Shown here: piece after piece, positions 22,401 to 33,900 of the stretch | How the letters are laid out: each line of letters opens with the position of its first letter | Position numbering within the stretch: position 1 is the first letter of the stretch | From: Lunularia cruciata | Taxonomy: Eukaryota > Streptophyta > Marchantiopsida > Lunulariales > Lunulariaceae | Reading direction: 5' to 3' | Assembly: GCA_948567375.1 (NCBI GenBank) | Contig: OX419755.1 | Location: 73,660,944 to 73,724,943 of the forward strand | DNA: 64,000 nucleotides | Notes under the pieces: generated by a model | Seen by the model: only the letters and a program-made list of their open reading frames with translations | The model's database searches: none | What the model was told of the DNA's origin: nothing | Made by a program: the position numbers and the translations under genes

Positions 22401-24160
22401 TCTTTGCATCAAATTCAGCCCATTGACTCTTCATTTTTTGATATGGGTTGCCAAGTCTTGCAATAAAGTTGCAATAGATGGTGTGATCTTAGAATTCCAT
22501 GCGAGACTTTCCTTCTCTTATGACACTCATCCTCCTGCTCTCCTTCCTTATCATGTTTTCATGGTATATATTCCTCCTATGTGCTTGCAACTTTTACATA
22601 TGCTACACCATCTTCAATATTACCACAATATATGCGGGGAATATCATCTATATGAGCATGACTCTCCTCTTCTACCCCAAGCTCCCTGCCTTCTTGTAGC
22701 ACTTGGGTACTCATGACAGTAAAAGGAATTGAATCTGTCCCTCCGATAAGATGGTATGCATCAGGAAATGCTTGAGTGGTTATCACATGAGATTGTACTC
22801 TTTAGAAAAATCATCCTCCTCCTTTGGTGTAACTTTACCAATATCTTCTTGATGCAACATTCCTGGTAAAATATTAACTTCTTTTCCAATCCCATGCTTA
22901 CCAAGTATACGCACAGTGGGAGTAATATTGACTCTACAACAGAACAGAATTGAAAGCAAAAATTATTTAACTTATCATCTATAGTTCTGCATGCATGTTT
23001 CAATTACTTCTTGGTGAGACCTTCCTCCATGTGCTTGTCCTTCCATTCTCGTGGATCTTTGTATGATTTCAAATATCATGCCTACTTTATGTACAATTTA
23101 TCTACGATCATCAAGTCATGAAATCCGAGCTACACCAAGTAGCCATGTAACTAAAAGAAATGCTCTTCTCTATTAGTTTCTTGCAATTACCTCATTAATC
23201 TATAAAAAGTTCTCAAGATCTGCTAAATAATTAGTAATTTGCTCATAATCATGAGACATCATCCAGAATTTGTCCTTGTCAACTTTTTCTTTGCTCTTGA
23301 AAGGTGCTGCTTGGTGATGGACTTTGATTGGAATTGAAATCGACACAAGAGGGAATGAGAAGAGTATTTGGAGAGTAAGTGTACTCTATGTTTTCTACCT
23401 CATCACAACAAGTTGTCCCATGTTATAATCCAACTTCTTAATGTGGGTGTGCGTACAAATTTTACATATCTCTAAACTCTCAATGGCATTCAAATTTTAG
23501 TTAGATCAAGTAGGGAAGGACCAAAAGAACTCATCAACAACAAGAGAGAATACAAGATGGAGGATTCCATGAAATATCCTTTGGATTTACTCTCAAACCA
23601 AGGGTAGAAATAAGAGCCATAATAAGTGTTATTTCATATTCTTTTGAGAGTGGTAAGCATATCATCTATGAAGGAGACAACTCCTATAGTAGTTTTGGGT
23701 AGTTGTGCTCTTTTGGCACCTCTATTATCCTCTTGTTTTGAGTTTACTAATAGGTTAATCTTGGAGATATATGTGATTGAGGTGGATGGAGAAAATATTT
23801 TAAATAATTTGTGTATGTTGCTCTATAAAAAGCACTCCCTGGTGCAATCACACTAAATGATACTTTTTTGGATCCTTTGATGTTATCATACCATCCCAAC
23901 TAATTGTTTGTAGACTATAAGATTGCATTAGTCGGTTATCTTAGGTGCAGTAGAGCAGATTACTCTCACCTATATTATTGGAGCTGAGCACCATAGTATC
24001 CCTTACGTCTCTTCCTTGTCCGGCTTGAAGGTCATCCTATCTTTCTTGTTATCCTCTTGCGATTGCAGTTTTGATATGAGAAGGAATTTGAACATCCAAT
24101 ATTACCACCTCTTAACATGCAGTACGGATTGCTTTGACCGTATGAAAATACGCAATGAAT
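22400..24160 (-). other. Possible decayed coding relic of unknown family
   Basis: Minus-strand frames between about 23340 and 22580 give protein-like but interrupted stretches, for example KSKEKVDKDKFWMMSHDYEQ and GIGKEVNILPGMLHQEDIGK. Plus-strand frames near 23500-23700 give GFTLKPRVEIRAIISVISYS. Frames break every 30-80 codons. I cannot assign a family; an old transposon is the most likely source. Confidence 0.3.
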
Positions 24161-25240
24161 GAATGATATCGTCAACTGTACAAATTTTCATTCTCAAAGA
24201 GGTTGAGAAGGGGGTCGTTGAGGTATTAATGTATTACGTATCTTTGGATTACCTTGAAGGAAATATCCACCGGATCGTTGACTCTTTCAGTGTTTATCCA
24301 ACGATTGCACAGTGCCAGAATAATGCCAATACAGGAAGATCAACACCTCGATTGAACGATTGACTGATACGTGTAAAATACATGTGGGTGGATACTAGTG
24401 AATGCAGAGCATACTGCAATCAGAGCAGATGAGTTTGTTCAATGTAAGACCGAAGACTTTAGAGGCAAAATGTGTTGAGTCGTCCTCCCACATTTAATCC
24501 TTCCTTCTGAGGCCTTGACTACAGGCCATTGAGATTTCATTCTCTGAGAGATCAATATTCGGTCAGTAGACTAGCACCAGTTGCTCACGTGTTTGGGAAT
24601 TTTGGGTAGAGAGAATTGTATCGTCGAATTTGCGGTCAGCTGATTGATAAAGGAAGTTCGAAGCCAGACTCCGGGGATCTCTAAGTAGGAGGATGGTGGT
24701 GGTACCCGTGGCTGTTAACTGCTCCTTGACTTATTATCGATGATCATGCTAAGTGAAATCTGGCCCTTGACATCGGTGTATATGAACGGTTGTGTACCTC
24801 CGTAGTCTCATTTCCATGAAGGAGCAGGATAAATGAAGAAACTCCCACACAGACATCGTAACTGAATTGGCGTTCTCGGCTCTGAACAATAGGAAAGGGC
24901 CCTTTCTCACCTAGCATTGAAGTAAAAGCTGCAGGATGGTGGGCATGGGATTGTTAGTACTGGATGGTTTCCAATCTCAACAGAACCCATCGGTTGTGTC
25001 GATTTTCGGTGGAGGGTAAGTTACCAATCCGGTTGCGAACTTCCCCCTTCAAGGTAGAGAGGCGTGGAAGATTGACTGCTGGTGAGTCTACATTACAGTC
25101 TACATTGAGTGGTTCCGCCATCAACCCTGAAAAGAGCTACTGTAACCACAGATTGTGAATACATGCAGCGAATCTAGACGCGAGTGATGCTTAATCAGAA
25201 CACGCAGGTCGAACATTGCTGCGATTGCTGAAACGGTCAA
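24161..25240. other. Intergenic, 3' side of the GRAS gene
   Basis: There is no convincing gene. Because the GRAS gene is on the minus strand, its 3' UTR and polyadenylation site should lie within the first few hundred bases left of 25241. I could not fix the cleavage site. Confidence 0.5.
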
Positions 25241-27712
25241 TCAGCAACGCCAGGATGAAGCTGCGACGAGGGATTTGCCTCTCCAGCCGAGAACGAGACA
25301 GCCTTTCTCTTCTGCAAGAGTATATCCATCGCACGCATACAGAGTAAGCCACATTCGTGCATCGTGCAGAAACTTGGAAGGAAGCGGTTGAAACCCAGCT
25401 CGACTCATTCGCCTGCGCCACTGGTCGACTCTCTCATGCCTTTCCACCCGTGCAGGACCTTCACACGAGACAATATTCTTTATCTCTTCCCCAAAGTGAA
25501 ATTGCTCGATCTTCACTCTCTGATGACTATACCTTGGCAAACTTGCATCCAAAGAATCGAAAATCGCTGAATAATAATGCAAAGCCTCCATAAACCTCCC
25601 CAGAAAGAATGGCCCATTATGACTGGCGTCCTGCTCTACCAACGTTAGTACCCTGGGACAAAGCTCGTGAATATGTTGAAGCACTGTATTGAGCGACCCT
25701 CTGCTCTCCTTCACCACGCAATGCAGTTGTAGCACACTGTTCACAGCCAAAGCTTCCCCTTCTCTCAGCTCGAGCATAGACGGTTGCAGATTCTCTAGAG
25801 ACTCCGCCACCACTCGGAATTCGAATGGTATTCTATGAAGCTTAGCGCAGGCTGTTAATTCCCGTCCAGTTTCGTGCGCCATGTCCGTGGCTAAGCCGAG
25901 TCCCGTGATCCTTAACAACCTCGGAGGCCCTCCCTCTCTCGAAGACAATCTGTTTATGAGATACGGCCATTGGAGCCCGTGGGTCATGCCCAGATCCACT
26001 ATGTGTAGTGTATCCTCCCCCTGGAAAGCATTCAGAATTGCAGAATTTGCAGCATAATGGCCGAAAGCAACATAAGGTGTTGCTCGGTGCATGAGCTTGA
26101 AACCTTCATCCTTTTCCATCTCTTTCGGAGGTTTTCGGAGGGGGTGGTTAATCATCGAACAGCTTTTGAAAGACTGGGAAGCTGTGACTGCCAAACGAGC
26201 CGTCAAGCCTTCAACGAAGCAAGCAGTTACTCGCTGCATGGAATCACCGTAAGGAGATGCCATGTGCTGCAGCTGCTGCAGCAGTATTGCTGCTTGTCGT
26301 GAATCTCTACATGCCACTGCTTCTGCGCAAGCCAATAGTAATTGAACCATGCGCACCCCGGATCCGTTCTGCTGTGTTTGTTCGAGCTTGAATGCTGCTG
26401 CACCACCTGCTTCAGTTCTACTCAATCCGGTCTCTGAGACTCCGGATCCTCCTCCACCCTTGACTGATCCTGCTTGTGCTCCTCCCATCCTTGCCCTTGC
26501 GCAATTAATTTCGACTCCCATGCGTCCTACTCCTTGAGGCATGTCTAATTGGGTGATCATGCCTCCATGATAGGTTCGTGCTACTTGGGCCACTGTAAGG
26601 CTGCCTGGCGACTTTAAATCCGCCTTCACCAAACCGGAAGAAGAACTTGAGGACTTACTTAAGTGCACGTCAGTACTCGAGTTTGGCAAATTGGACATTG
26701 TTTTGAGAAAGGGAGAACTACGTTTTCCAACGGCAGCAGGAGCAGAATCTGAGAGGAGAGTCATAGCCACCTGAGAATGATGTTGGTTAGTCGAAGTCGG
26801 CAAACGACCGGTAACTCCTTGGGCTTTGTAAGGAAGAGGATGGAGATTGCAGGGCTGTAAGTTGGAGAATTTACGAGCATTGGGAACGAGGTCAGGTTCA
26901 GAAAAACACTCAACCCATGGGCGCTTTTGGGTTTCACTTGGAAGATTGATGGCTGCTCTATGCAGCTGCTGCTTAGGGATGCTCTCTTTAGCCACCATCT
27001 GTTGTTTTTGCACACATGGGAGAACACTGCTGACGCGATTGAAATCATCTACAAAATCCGCGACAGTGATAGAGTCCGCAGTTTCTTCGAAGTTACGTAC
27101 ACGCACAAAATCGGCCGGATTATGACCACTGGTACTTCCGACGAGTTGCAGAGCAGATCCAGTAGGAGTATTGTGCAGACTCGTTGTCATTTGATGGCCA
27201 TCGTAAGAGGAAACTGCTTCGACAAGACAGGAGGATTCCTCTAGATCTGCTATAGCGGTTGGTGAATCACGGTCATCTGTTATTGAGCTTCCTTCGGAAT
27301 TGTCAAACCAAGTATCCATGTTGAAAGTTTCATCATCAACTCCTTCGAGATTGGGCAAGTTGGAGGACGAGTATAGAGCTTCAAACGAAAGATCTGATGC
27401 CCAAGATTCAAATTCCAGTGGCTCTTCAAGTTTTTCATCCATTCCCGACATCATAGCTGCTGCTCCTGCCTGATTTTGCCCCTGCCGATCCCAGCTGCTG
27501 CACAACGCGGGCCTCTGCTGCTGATTGTCTAACTGCTGCTCCACCGAGTACTGCACCATCTGCTCGGTCCACACATCTGCAGGGAGCGGAGGAGAGATGC
27601 AGGACGTCAAATCTAAAACGGATGTGGGCTCTTCTTGATTATCAAAAAGAATGTCTATATCAAACTCCTGAGTTCTCTTGAGACCACTGGCGAACACGCT
27701 GTAGTGCGCCAT
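25241..27712 (-). CDS. GRAS-family transcription regulator, 823 aa, single exon
   Basis: One uninterrupted frame from ATG at 27712 to TGA at 25241. Residues 1 to about 454 are a low-complexity, Ser/Gln/Gly-rich N-terminus. I see no DELLA or TVHYNP box. Residues 455-823 are a complete GRAS domain: leucine-rich region I (MVQLLLACAEAVACRDSRQA), a VHIID-type box LHIVDLGMTHGLQWP (about 569-583), leucine-rich region II (EALAVNSVLQLH), a PFYRE-like part with HNGPFFLGRFMEALHYY and FGEEIKNIVSCEG, and a SAW-type end (ACDGYTLAEEKGC ... SSWRC). The core resembles DELLA and SCL3-type proteins, but I do not assign a subfamily. GRAS proteins act in the nucleus as transcription co-regulators in hormone and developmental signalling. 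The absence of introns is common in the family. The gene is transcribed in the same direction as MED8, whose coding end is 3.2 kb upstream. Confidence 0.95.
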   Translation of the reverse strand: MAHYSVFASGLKRTQEFDIDILFDNQEEPTSVLDLTSCISPPLPADVWTEQMVQYSVEQQLDNQQQRPALCSSWDRQGQNQAGAAAMMSGMDEKLEEPLEFESWASDLSFEALYSSSNLPNLEGVDDETFNMDTWFDNSEGSSITDDRDSPTAIADLEESSCLVEAVSSYDGHQMTTSLHNTPTGSALQLVGSTSGHNPADFVRVRNFEETADSITVADFVDDFNRVSSVLPCVQKQQMVAKESIPKQQLHRAAINLPSETQKRPWVECFSEPDLVPNARKFSNLQPCNLHPLPYKAQGVTGRLPTSTNQHHSQVAMTLLSDSAPAAVGKRSSPFLKTMSNLPNSSTDVHLSKSSSSSSGLVKADLKSPGSLTVAQVARTYHGGMITQLDMPQGVGRMGVEINCARARMGGAQAGSVKGGGGSGVSETGLSRTEAGGAAAFKLEQTQQNGSGVRMVQLLLACAEAVACRDSRQAAILLQQLQHMASPYGDSMQRVTACFVEGLTARLAVTASQSFKSCSMINHPLRKPPKEMEKDEGFKLMHRATPYVAFGHYAANSAILNAFQGEDTLHIVDLGMTHGLQWPYLINRLSSREGGPPRLLRITGLGLATDMAHETGRELTACAKLHRIPFEFRVVAESLENLQPSMLELREGEALAVNSVLQLHCVVKESRGSLNTVLQHIHELCPRVLTLVEQDASHNGPFFLGRFMEALHYYSAIFDSLDASLPRYSHQRVKIEQFHFGEEIKNIVSCEGPARVERHERVDQWRRRMSRAGFQPLPSKFLHDARMWLTLYACDGYTLAEEKGCLVLGWRGKSLVAASSWRC

Positions 27713-27990
27713 GTCGAACGTCTTGCTACTTCTGTTCCTGGTTTTTCTTCAGGATCTGCAAACAACTCTTGACGTTCATCGTTTTCTAACTTCAACACCA
27801 ATTCTCCATTCCAATGAATCCACCACCAAACGCGTCCCTTAAAGTCTCGCCTCGTCTTTCAAAAGTCTCGTCCTTTGAAAGTCTTGGCTCGCGTTGTCAA
27901 CTGGAAAATGTTCCAAAATATCCACTATCCACTAGTGATTGATTGATTTAAAGAAGAATGAAAGAAGCAGGTGACGTGCCGATCAGGAGA

Positions 27991-28000
27991 CCTTAAATAG
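27991..28000 (-). promoter_or_regulatory. Candidate TATA box of the GRAS gene
   Basis: The minus strand reads CTATTTAAGG, about 280 bp upstream of the start codon. Between it and the ATG there is pyrimidine/purine-mixed DNA without upstream reading frames I would call. A TGACG-type motif lies just downstream, at 27972-27976. These are motif matches only. Confidence 0.35.
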
Positions 28001-29779
28001 ACCCCTCGCCATTCTCTAACATTAAATTCTTTCATTTCACTGTGGCTATTCGCGTCCCCCTCTGCCTCCCTTCCCAATTATTGACGACACTGATTCCAGA
28101 TTTCCAATCGGGCCCCAATCGCATGGAGGAAAAAACAACGGTCTGGTATGGACATGCTTGACGTTTATAGGCATGCACTTGTTTATTGTTCTTGTTTGGA
28201 AGTTGTCACAAGCTGGGATCCGGAAAGAGAAAGGAATCTCATATGCTTGAAAAGATTTACTTGTTCACGAGGAAAACCAGATGAGCTCTAGACCTACCCA
28301 CTTGTGCTATGGATATTTATTGTGGTACTGCCCAAAAATCTCCACGTGAGTCATATTTAGCTTTTGGCGAGTTCTTGTTGAGGCAAGTAGAGTCATCTCT
28401 TTGTCTTGACATGTTTGGATTTGTTGGGGGACGGCTTAAAAGATTTTGTCCTCAAGACTGTGTCCGATTTGTCAATTCGTTGGCTGCCCCTTCTGTACAG
28501 CACCTCGTCGACAACAAAATGAATCAGATCCTGATCCAGCGATTCAGAAAGGTTGTGCGTGAGACCGATATCACTTCTGCATGAATATTGATGGATACAT
28601 AGAAAGATCCAATAAGTCACAAAACTCGAGAGTATTACAACTAGTTTGTACTAAAATTGTCATTAGATTGAAGCAGATCTAGTAGTAGCAGTGGTACATG
28701 CATGTAAATACCAGCAGCGAGAACTGTATCTTCAGATTGATATGGATGTTTCTTTTGTAAACACACAGACAAGGGATGTGTTACGAATTTTTGAAGCCCG
28801 CACCTGCTCGTCGTCCGTGATACAGTGTGTACTCGTCATGGACCCCGGTCATCCTTCCATCTCCGGGGATTGGCCAAGGACCACATGCCATATTCTCCAA
28901 TACTTTCAAAATGTGCAAGTCTCAGGACACGAAAACCTGAGCTCGACTTTCATCAGCGTGAGTCATATTAATAAACCATGATCATGCAATAAACGATGAT
29001 CTGCCCAATCAACCGAAGTTCAGGACTCGAAGCTTATGTCAATCAGCGCAATCAATCTCTTCATTTTTCAGAATAAACGACTAAAATTCAAGCGAAATCA
29101 CGGGCAAATCATCCAGGTCGACGACTTGAAGCTGCCGTTGCCAGTTCAGCCAATCCATCTCTCACATTGAACGAAAGGTACCATACACTGTAGTTAAGAT
29201 CAAGGTAAAGTTAACGGTAAGAAGACACTAAGTTTTGGTTGCAATTATATCTTAACATAGATTTCACTGTTCTGATTCCTGTAGATGATTGAGAGGTATG
29301 CTGACGAGGCCTGCCTACTTTAGCAGAAATGAACATCGTCACACTCTCCCACGAAGCGGAAGGTACCACATTACCTTCTCCTCGTCAACCCAAGCTCCAA
29401 GTTATCTTCCACTTAGATTCAATGAAACCCACCTTCAGCATGGAGCGGCAAGATGCTCATTGTAATCATCAAACATGGTCAAGTTCGCCTCATGCTCCAT
29501 TGTACTCGATCAACGGGACTTCTAAATTTAACAGCGACGCGGAAGAGGAGTACACGGTATATCCATTCCAGTAGCTGCTGTGCTTCCTGTTCAGCTTCTC
29601 CTTTCGGACCCAATTTCTGAGAAGTATGCCCTAGAGAAGGGAAGACACCTGTGAAGATGTTTACATTGGGGGCTGAAAATTTCATCTCTTCCCAGCCTTG
29701 AGACTTAGAATATTATGATGACCTAGACTATGAATGCCCGCAAAGTACACAGGAATAGAGACCAAGATCAAAAATTGAA

Positions 29780-29830
29780 TACAAAGATTAATTTCGGTAC
29801 AAAGATTAATTTCGGTACAAAGATTGAATT
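29780..29830 (+). repeat. 18-bp tandem repeat, 2-3 units
   Basis: GATTAATTTCGGTACAAA is repeated twice in a row, preceded by a partial unit and followed by GATTGAATTCG. It is a local slippage product in non-coding DNA. Confidence 0.75.
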
Positions 29831-30041
29831 CGCATGTCCACAGTGGAACTTCGTGAAGTATGACGAAGAGAGTGACCTTGTGATTCAGTCATGAATTACT
29901 TCTCGACGTTGGTTTCATGGTTCGGCCATTGCAAGTGACGGATAGGTCCATAGTCACCACCGGAAATCTTCATTGCCTACTGCAAGGACGAGTCGTATTA
30001 GTATGCTTGTTGATGAAAGCTGATGTGACCTTCCTCAAGTT

Positions 30042-30090
30042 GAACTGTAAGCCGAAGTCCATTTGAACTGTAAGCCGAAGTCCATTTAAG
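30042..30090 (+). repeat. 24-bp tandem duplication
   Basis: The phrase GAACTGTAAGCCGAAGTCC plus ATTT occurs twice head to tail. No function is visible. Confidence 0.75.
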
Positions 30091-30954
30091 CAACTAAGCT
30101 GTCTATGGAGAAGATTTCACAAGCCTATCTAGATTCATACTTACAACTTTCTGTTGAGGTATTAGCTAAAAGGATTCCTAAAGTATTCAACGGAGGATTG
30201 GCACAACAGACTTTGAGGTCCAATATGGATATCCGAGAGTGTACAATCAGTTCACTGGGTGCTCTGAGTCTCCTCCAGAAACGCTCGAGATACTGAATAC
30301 TGTAACATTGGTAGATGTCATAGTTCATGCATAGCACATGCTTTTGAGATCCTCCACAAGCTAGGTAACCACGAATGTAATCCAGTTGCAGTAGAGAGGT
30401 GGGAATGGCACGTTAGGTGAAGCATTTCAGTCTGACGAAGGAGATCCACATTTCCTCAGTGCGCATCCAGTATTCACGACCATCAGAGACTGGGGCACTA
30501 ATGTAGCACAATCACGAAACAAAAATCCACAGCCTTGCTAGAAGAGGTCTTCGCAGTTTAATTATTTGTATCGAGAAGGTTACTGCAGGGCACCTGCATT
30601 GAAAACACATTGAAAGGCACAGTCGTACTTTGTCTTGTGCAAAGGCAGTCATTGAGTGTCAATTTGATGCCTGATTAACAGAGTATCACCAAAATGTAGC
30701 TGAAAACTGAGGCCAATGGATATATATCCGGGATTTCTTTCATTGATCCAGAGATTTAAAACTGCTCAGTTCTCAAGAACAACTTGCTCATCAACTTGGT
30801 CAACCTCCGAATTATGGAAATGTACAGTTCGTAGATCAATGAGCAATACCTTTCATTCCCTAATCTTCAACCATCAATGATTCTCTATGTACGAACACCT
30901 ATTCTTGATCAAGCTCTGGCCTGCAACCTAGTAGCTCTATTTCGTTATATTTTC

Positions 30955-33900
30955 CTAAGAAGGTGGAGGTTGTTGCCTATTTTGTCCAAAGTTTGATTGT
31001 GGTGCATTGTTGAACATGTTCATATAGTTCGGCTGATTCACCAGCTGCTGTTGCATTGGCAAACCTAAAGTTGACGTGCCTTGAGCCATTTGTGTTCCAG
31101 ATCCGATGTACACTGCATAAAAGAAAACGTGAACTTAAAAGCAGGAGGATAAGAGTGTGAAGGATTGCGTTCAAAAAGAAAAAAATTCGATTTCCTTTTC
31201 AACCATCCATAATTGCGTTGAAGTACCCACCAACCCCACCGATTGCATACGTAAATAATTCCAACCAATCAGACTCTTGGCTTGCAGTGGATTCGACGAG
31301 TTAATGTACTTACATGAATCCGTAAGCATCTGCGATGACACATTTCGCTGCGGTTGGTTCGTGGAGAGCTGATTGTTGGACATGTTACCTTGCTGGAACT
31401 GGTAAGCATTAAGACGTAAGCACCGTCAATCTAGATCTCTCTTCAAATTCATCGCTTGAAGTGATTAATTAGTACAGTAATCACAGATGTCTACGCAGAA
31501 GAAATATCCACGTCCGGCAAATGCTTCAAATTGTTATATTATCCAATAATATTCCCGTCTTTCCAGACTATTGGCCATCCTGTATCTATGTTCTAAAGAA
31601 GTGAGTACATGTCCCTCTATATTGAAACGATTCCTCACCGTATTGCAGCACAGATTTACTATTTAGCATATACATTAGCATAAGAGAAGAAAACGCTTAC
31701 CATATTGGAAGTTAGCAGGGTATTCGTTCCTCCTCCATATAAAGATGTCAGGGAATTGGAATTGGCCGACTGGCCCATTTGTGGGCGAACTTGGTTCGCT
31801 TGCTGTAATGTGTTTGAAGTGATCATTGGTTGTGCTGTTTGCAGCTGTTGTAGGTTTTGTTGCTGTTGTTGTTGCTGTTGCTGCTGCTGTTGAGCCTGCA
31901 GATGTTGCAGGGAATGCCGATCCTTCATACCAAGTAAAAAATTAATTAGTAATTCTCACTCTGGGAGTCGACTTAGATAAGCGTCCTCCCGCTTTCTTAG
32001 AGGTTGCAGAAACTAACGTGCTCAGTAAACACACAAAACGCTTGTTATACTTTGACTCACCGTACATTACGTACTTGTGAAGATTTCAGGATTGGGACTC
32101 GTCAATATTCAAGGGAAAGCATGATTTGCAACAAGGACACAGAGAACAATAGTAGTCTTACTGAAGCAGATTATGAACTAGCAGTTATTATAAATTAAGA
32201 GGTGTTTGATTAAGAGTCATAGAGAACAACAAATGGATGGGAAGAGTGTAAGCAATCCGTGCAATGGACTGTTTCAGCTGTGACGGAACATTGCAATTGA
32301 CGACCATAAAGACGTCTACTCGCATATTTTGCAGAAGACACCACGCTAAACACCTGCTGAGCCTGCAGCTGATGCTGGAGTTGTTGCGCCTGTTGTTGTT
32401 GCGCCTGTTGTTGAGCCTGATGTTGCTGTTGCAACTGTTGCAAGTAATTTTGATAGCAGTACAGCACATTTCAGTATTAACAAATAAGTCCTCGTATACA
32501 TCCTAGCTATCGATAGCATCAATTGACAGCAGACTATATCAGGTATGTTCATTGCTCTGAAGAAGAACTAGGTACCACATCCAATAACTGATAAATGTCT
32601 GAAAGCGGCTGTCTAAGCTTGGAACTTGAACGGAGCAAATATGCAGCTTAAACCTGCTGAAGGTGCTGCATCTTTTGCTGCTGTTGTTGGTGTAATAACG
32701 GCTGCGCAACCTGTGCTTGAGAGCCTCCGACCTGACTTTGCAACTGCAAGCAATGTACTAGTTTAGCACGGTTCTGAATCTACTGCACCAAGACATTGCA
32801 CATCTATGTACTTCTCATGACACGGTACTTGAAAAGCCAACGAGCTCTTCCGAAGAAAAGCGTAAATATATACAGTAGGAGAAATATATTAGTCAAAATA
32901 AAAAAGATAATACTTCATCATTCAGCGGAAAAGTAAGCACTCTAAAACCCAACATTTCCAGAAAACTTACAAATAAAAAATGTCACTTAAGACAGATGAA
33001 ATGATTGCTTCTCGTCTAAGTTAAGAAACGTCATATGCCATTAACTAGAACCTATTAATAAGACCATAACAAAGATCCAACCTGGGGAATAGGAGGGGTG
33101 GCGGGCCTCCTGAGTTGTTGCTGTTGCTGTTGCTGTTGTAGCTGCTGCTGCTGTTGCTGTTGCTGTAAATGGGCCTGAAGGTGTTGCTGCTGTTGTGCTC
33201 TTTGCAGTTGCTGCTGCTGTGTTCTTACTTTCTGCAAGTAAGCAACTTGCGGGTGCTGTTGCTGCTGTTGCTGCTGGGGTGATGGTACGTTGAAGTTTGT
33301 TCCAGTAGACCTAGGAGAGTTCACGTAAGGTGCTGGCGAAGGAGATGCGGCGGCAACCCCACCAATTCCAGCTACTCCAATAGGCTGTTGTGATGGAGTC
33401 TGAACCCGAGGCACCTGCGGCACGGAAGTCTGCAGTATAACATCTCAGTCAATACATTGCCTAGAACTTCTGCGAAATCAGTGTGATATAATAATGAAAG
33501 AAGCGATTATCACATGAGTATATCCGGCTAGTCCTCCCGGGATATGTCAATTTTGATGCATGAAGACGCAAGAACACAAAGTCATGCGAGGGCAGAATTC
33601 CCTTTCCTGGGGTAGGGTCTGAATATTCAAGACCTGAGGTGTAGCAGCAGGTCGCTGAAGACCGGACGGGGGTAGCACAGGCGCCGCAGGTGTTTTCACA
33701 AACGCTGTTCAAATCACAGTGCTCATGCGTGATCAATCGATATGAAGTAACCATCAACAGACCACTTCACTTGCATCTATCAATAAAAATTATGATTAAA
33801 GACAATACGCGGGAACCTGGGAAACGTGAGAAAAGTACAAATTTACCTCCATCGGCATATAAGGAGGTACGCCCATCACCTGGAGTAGGTAGTACAGATG

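Larger units (their letters stand above)
28030..30954. other. Intergenic region between MED8 and GRAS
   Basis: No gene is recognised. A CACGTG palindrome lies at 28343-28348, about 630 bp upstream of the GRAS start. Short tandem repeats occur at about 29780-29830 (unit GATTAATTTCGGTACAAA) and 30042-30090 (unit GAACTGTAAGCCGAAGTCC, twice). The MED8 3' UTR must lie just left of 30955. Confidence 0.5.

Noticed and set aside
25191..27125. Other open frames overlapping the GRAS gene
   Set aside because: Shadows in other frames of an intact 823-codon gene.
31705..31893. Plus-strand frame ending in poly-Cys
   Set aside because: Antisense of the CAG/CAA run in MED8 exon 11.
32188..32552. Several small frames on both strands
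   Set aside because: Alternative frames across MED8 exon 10 and its introns; Gln, Leu or Thr/Ala low complexity set by the trinucleotide repeat.
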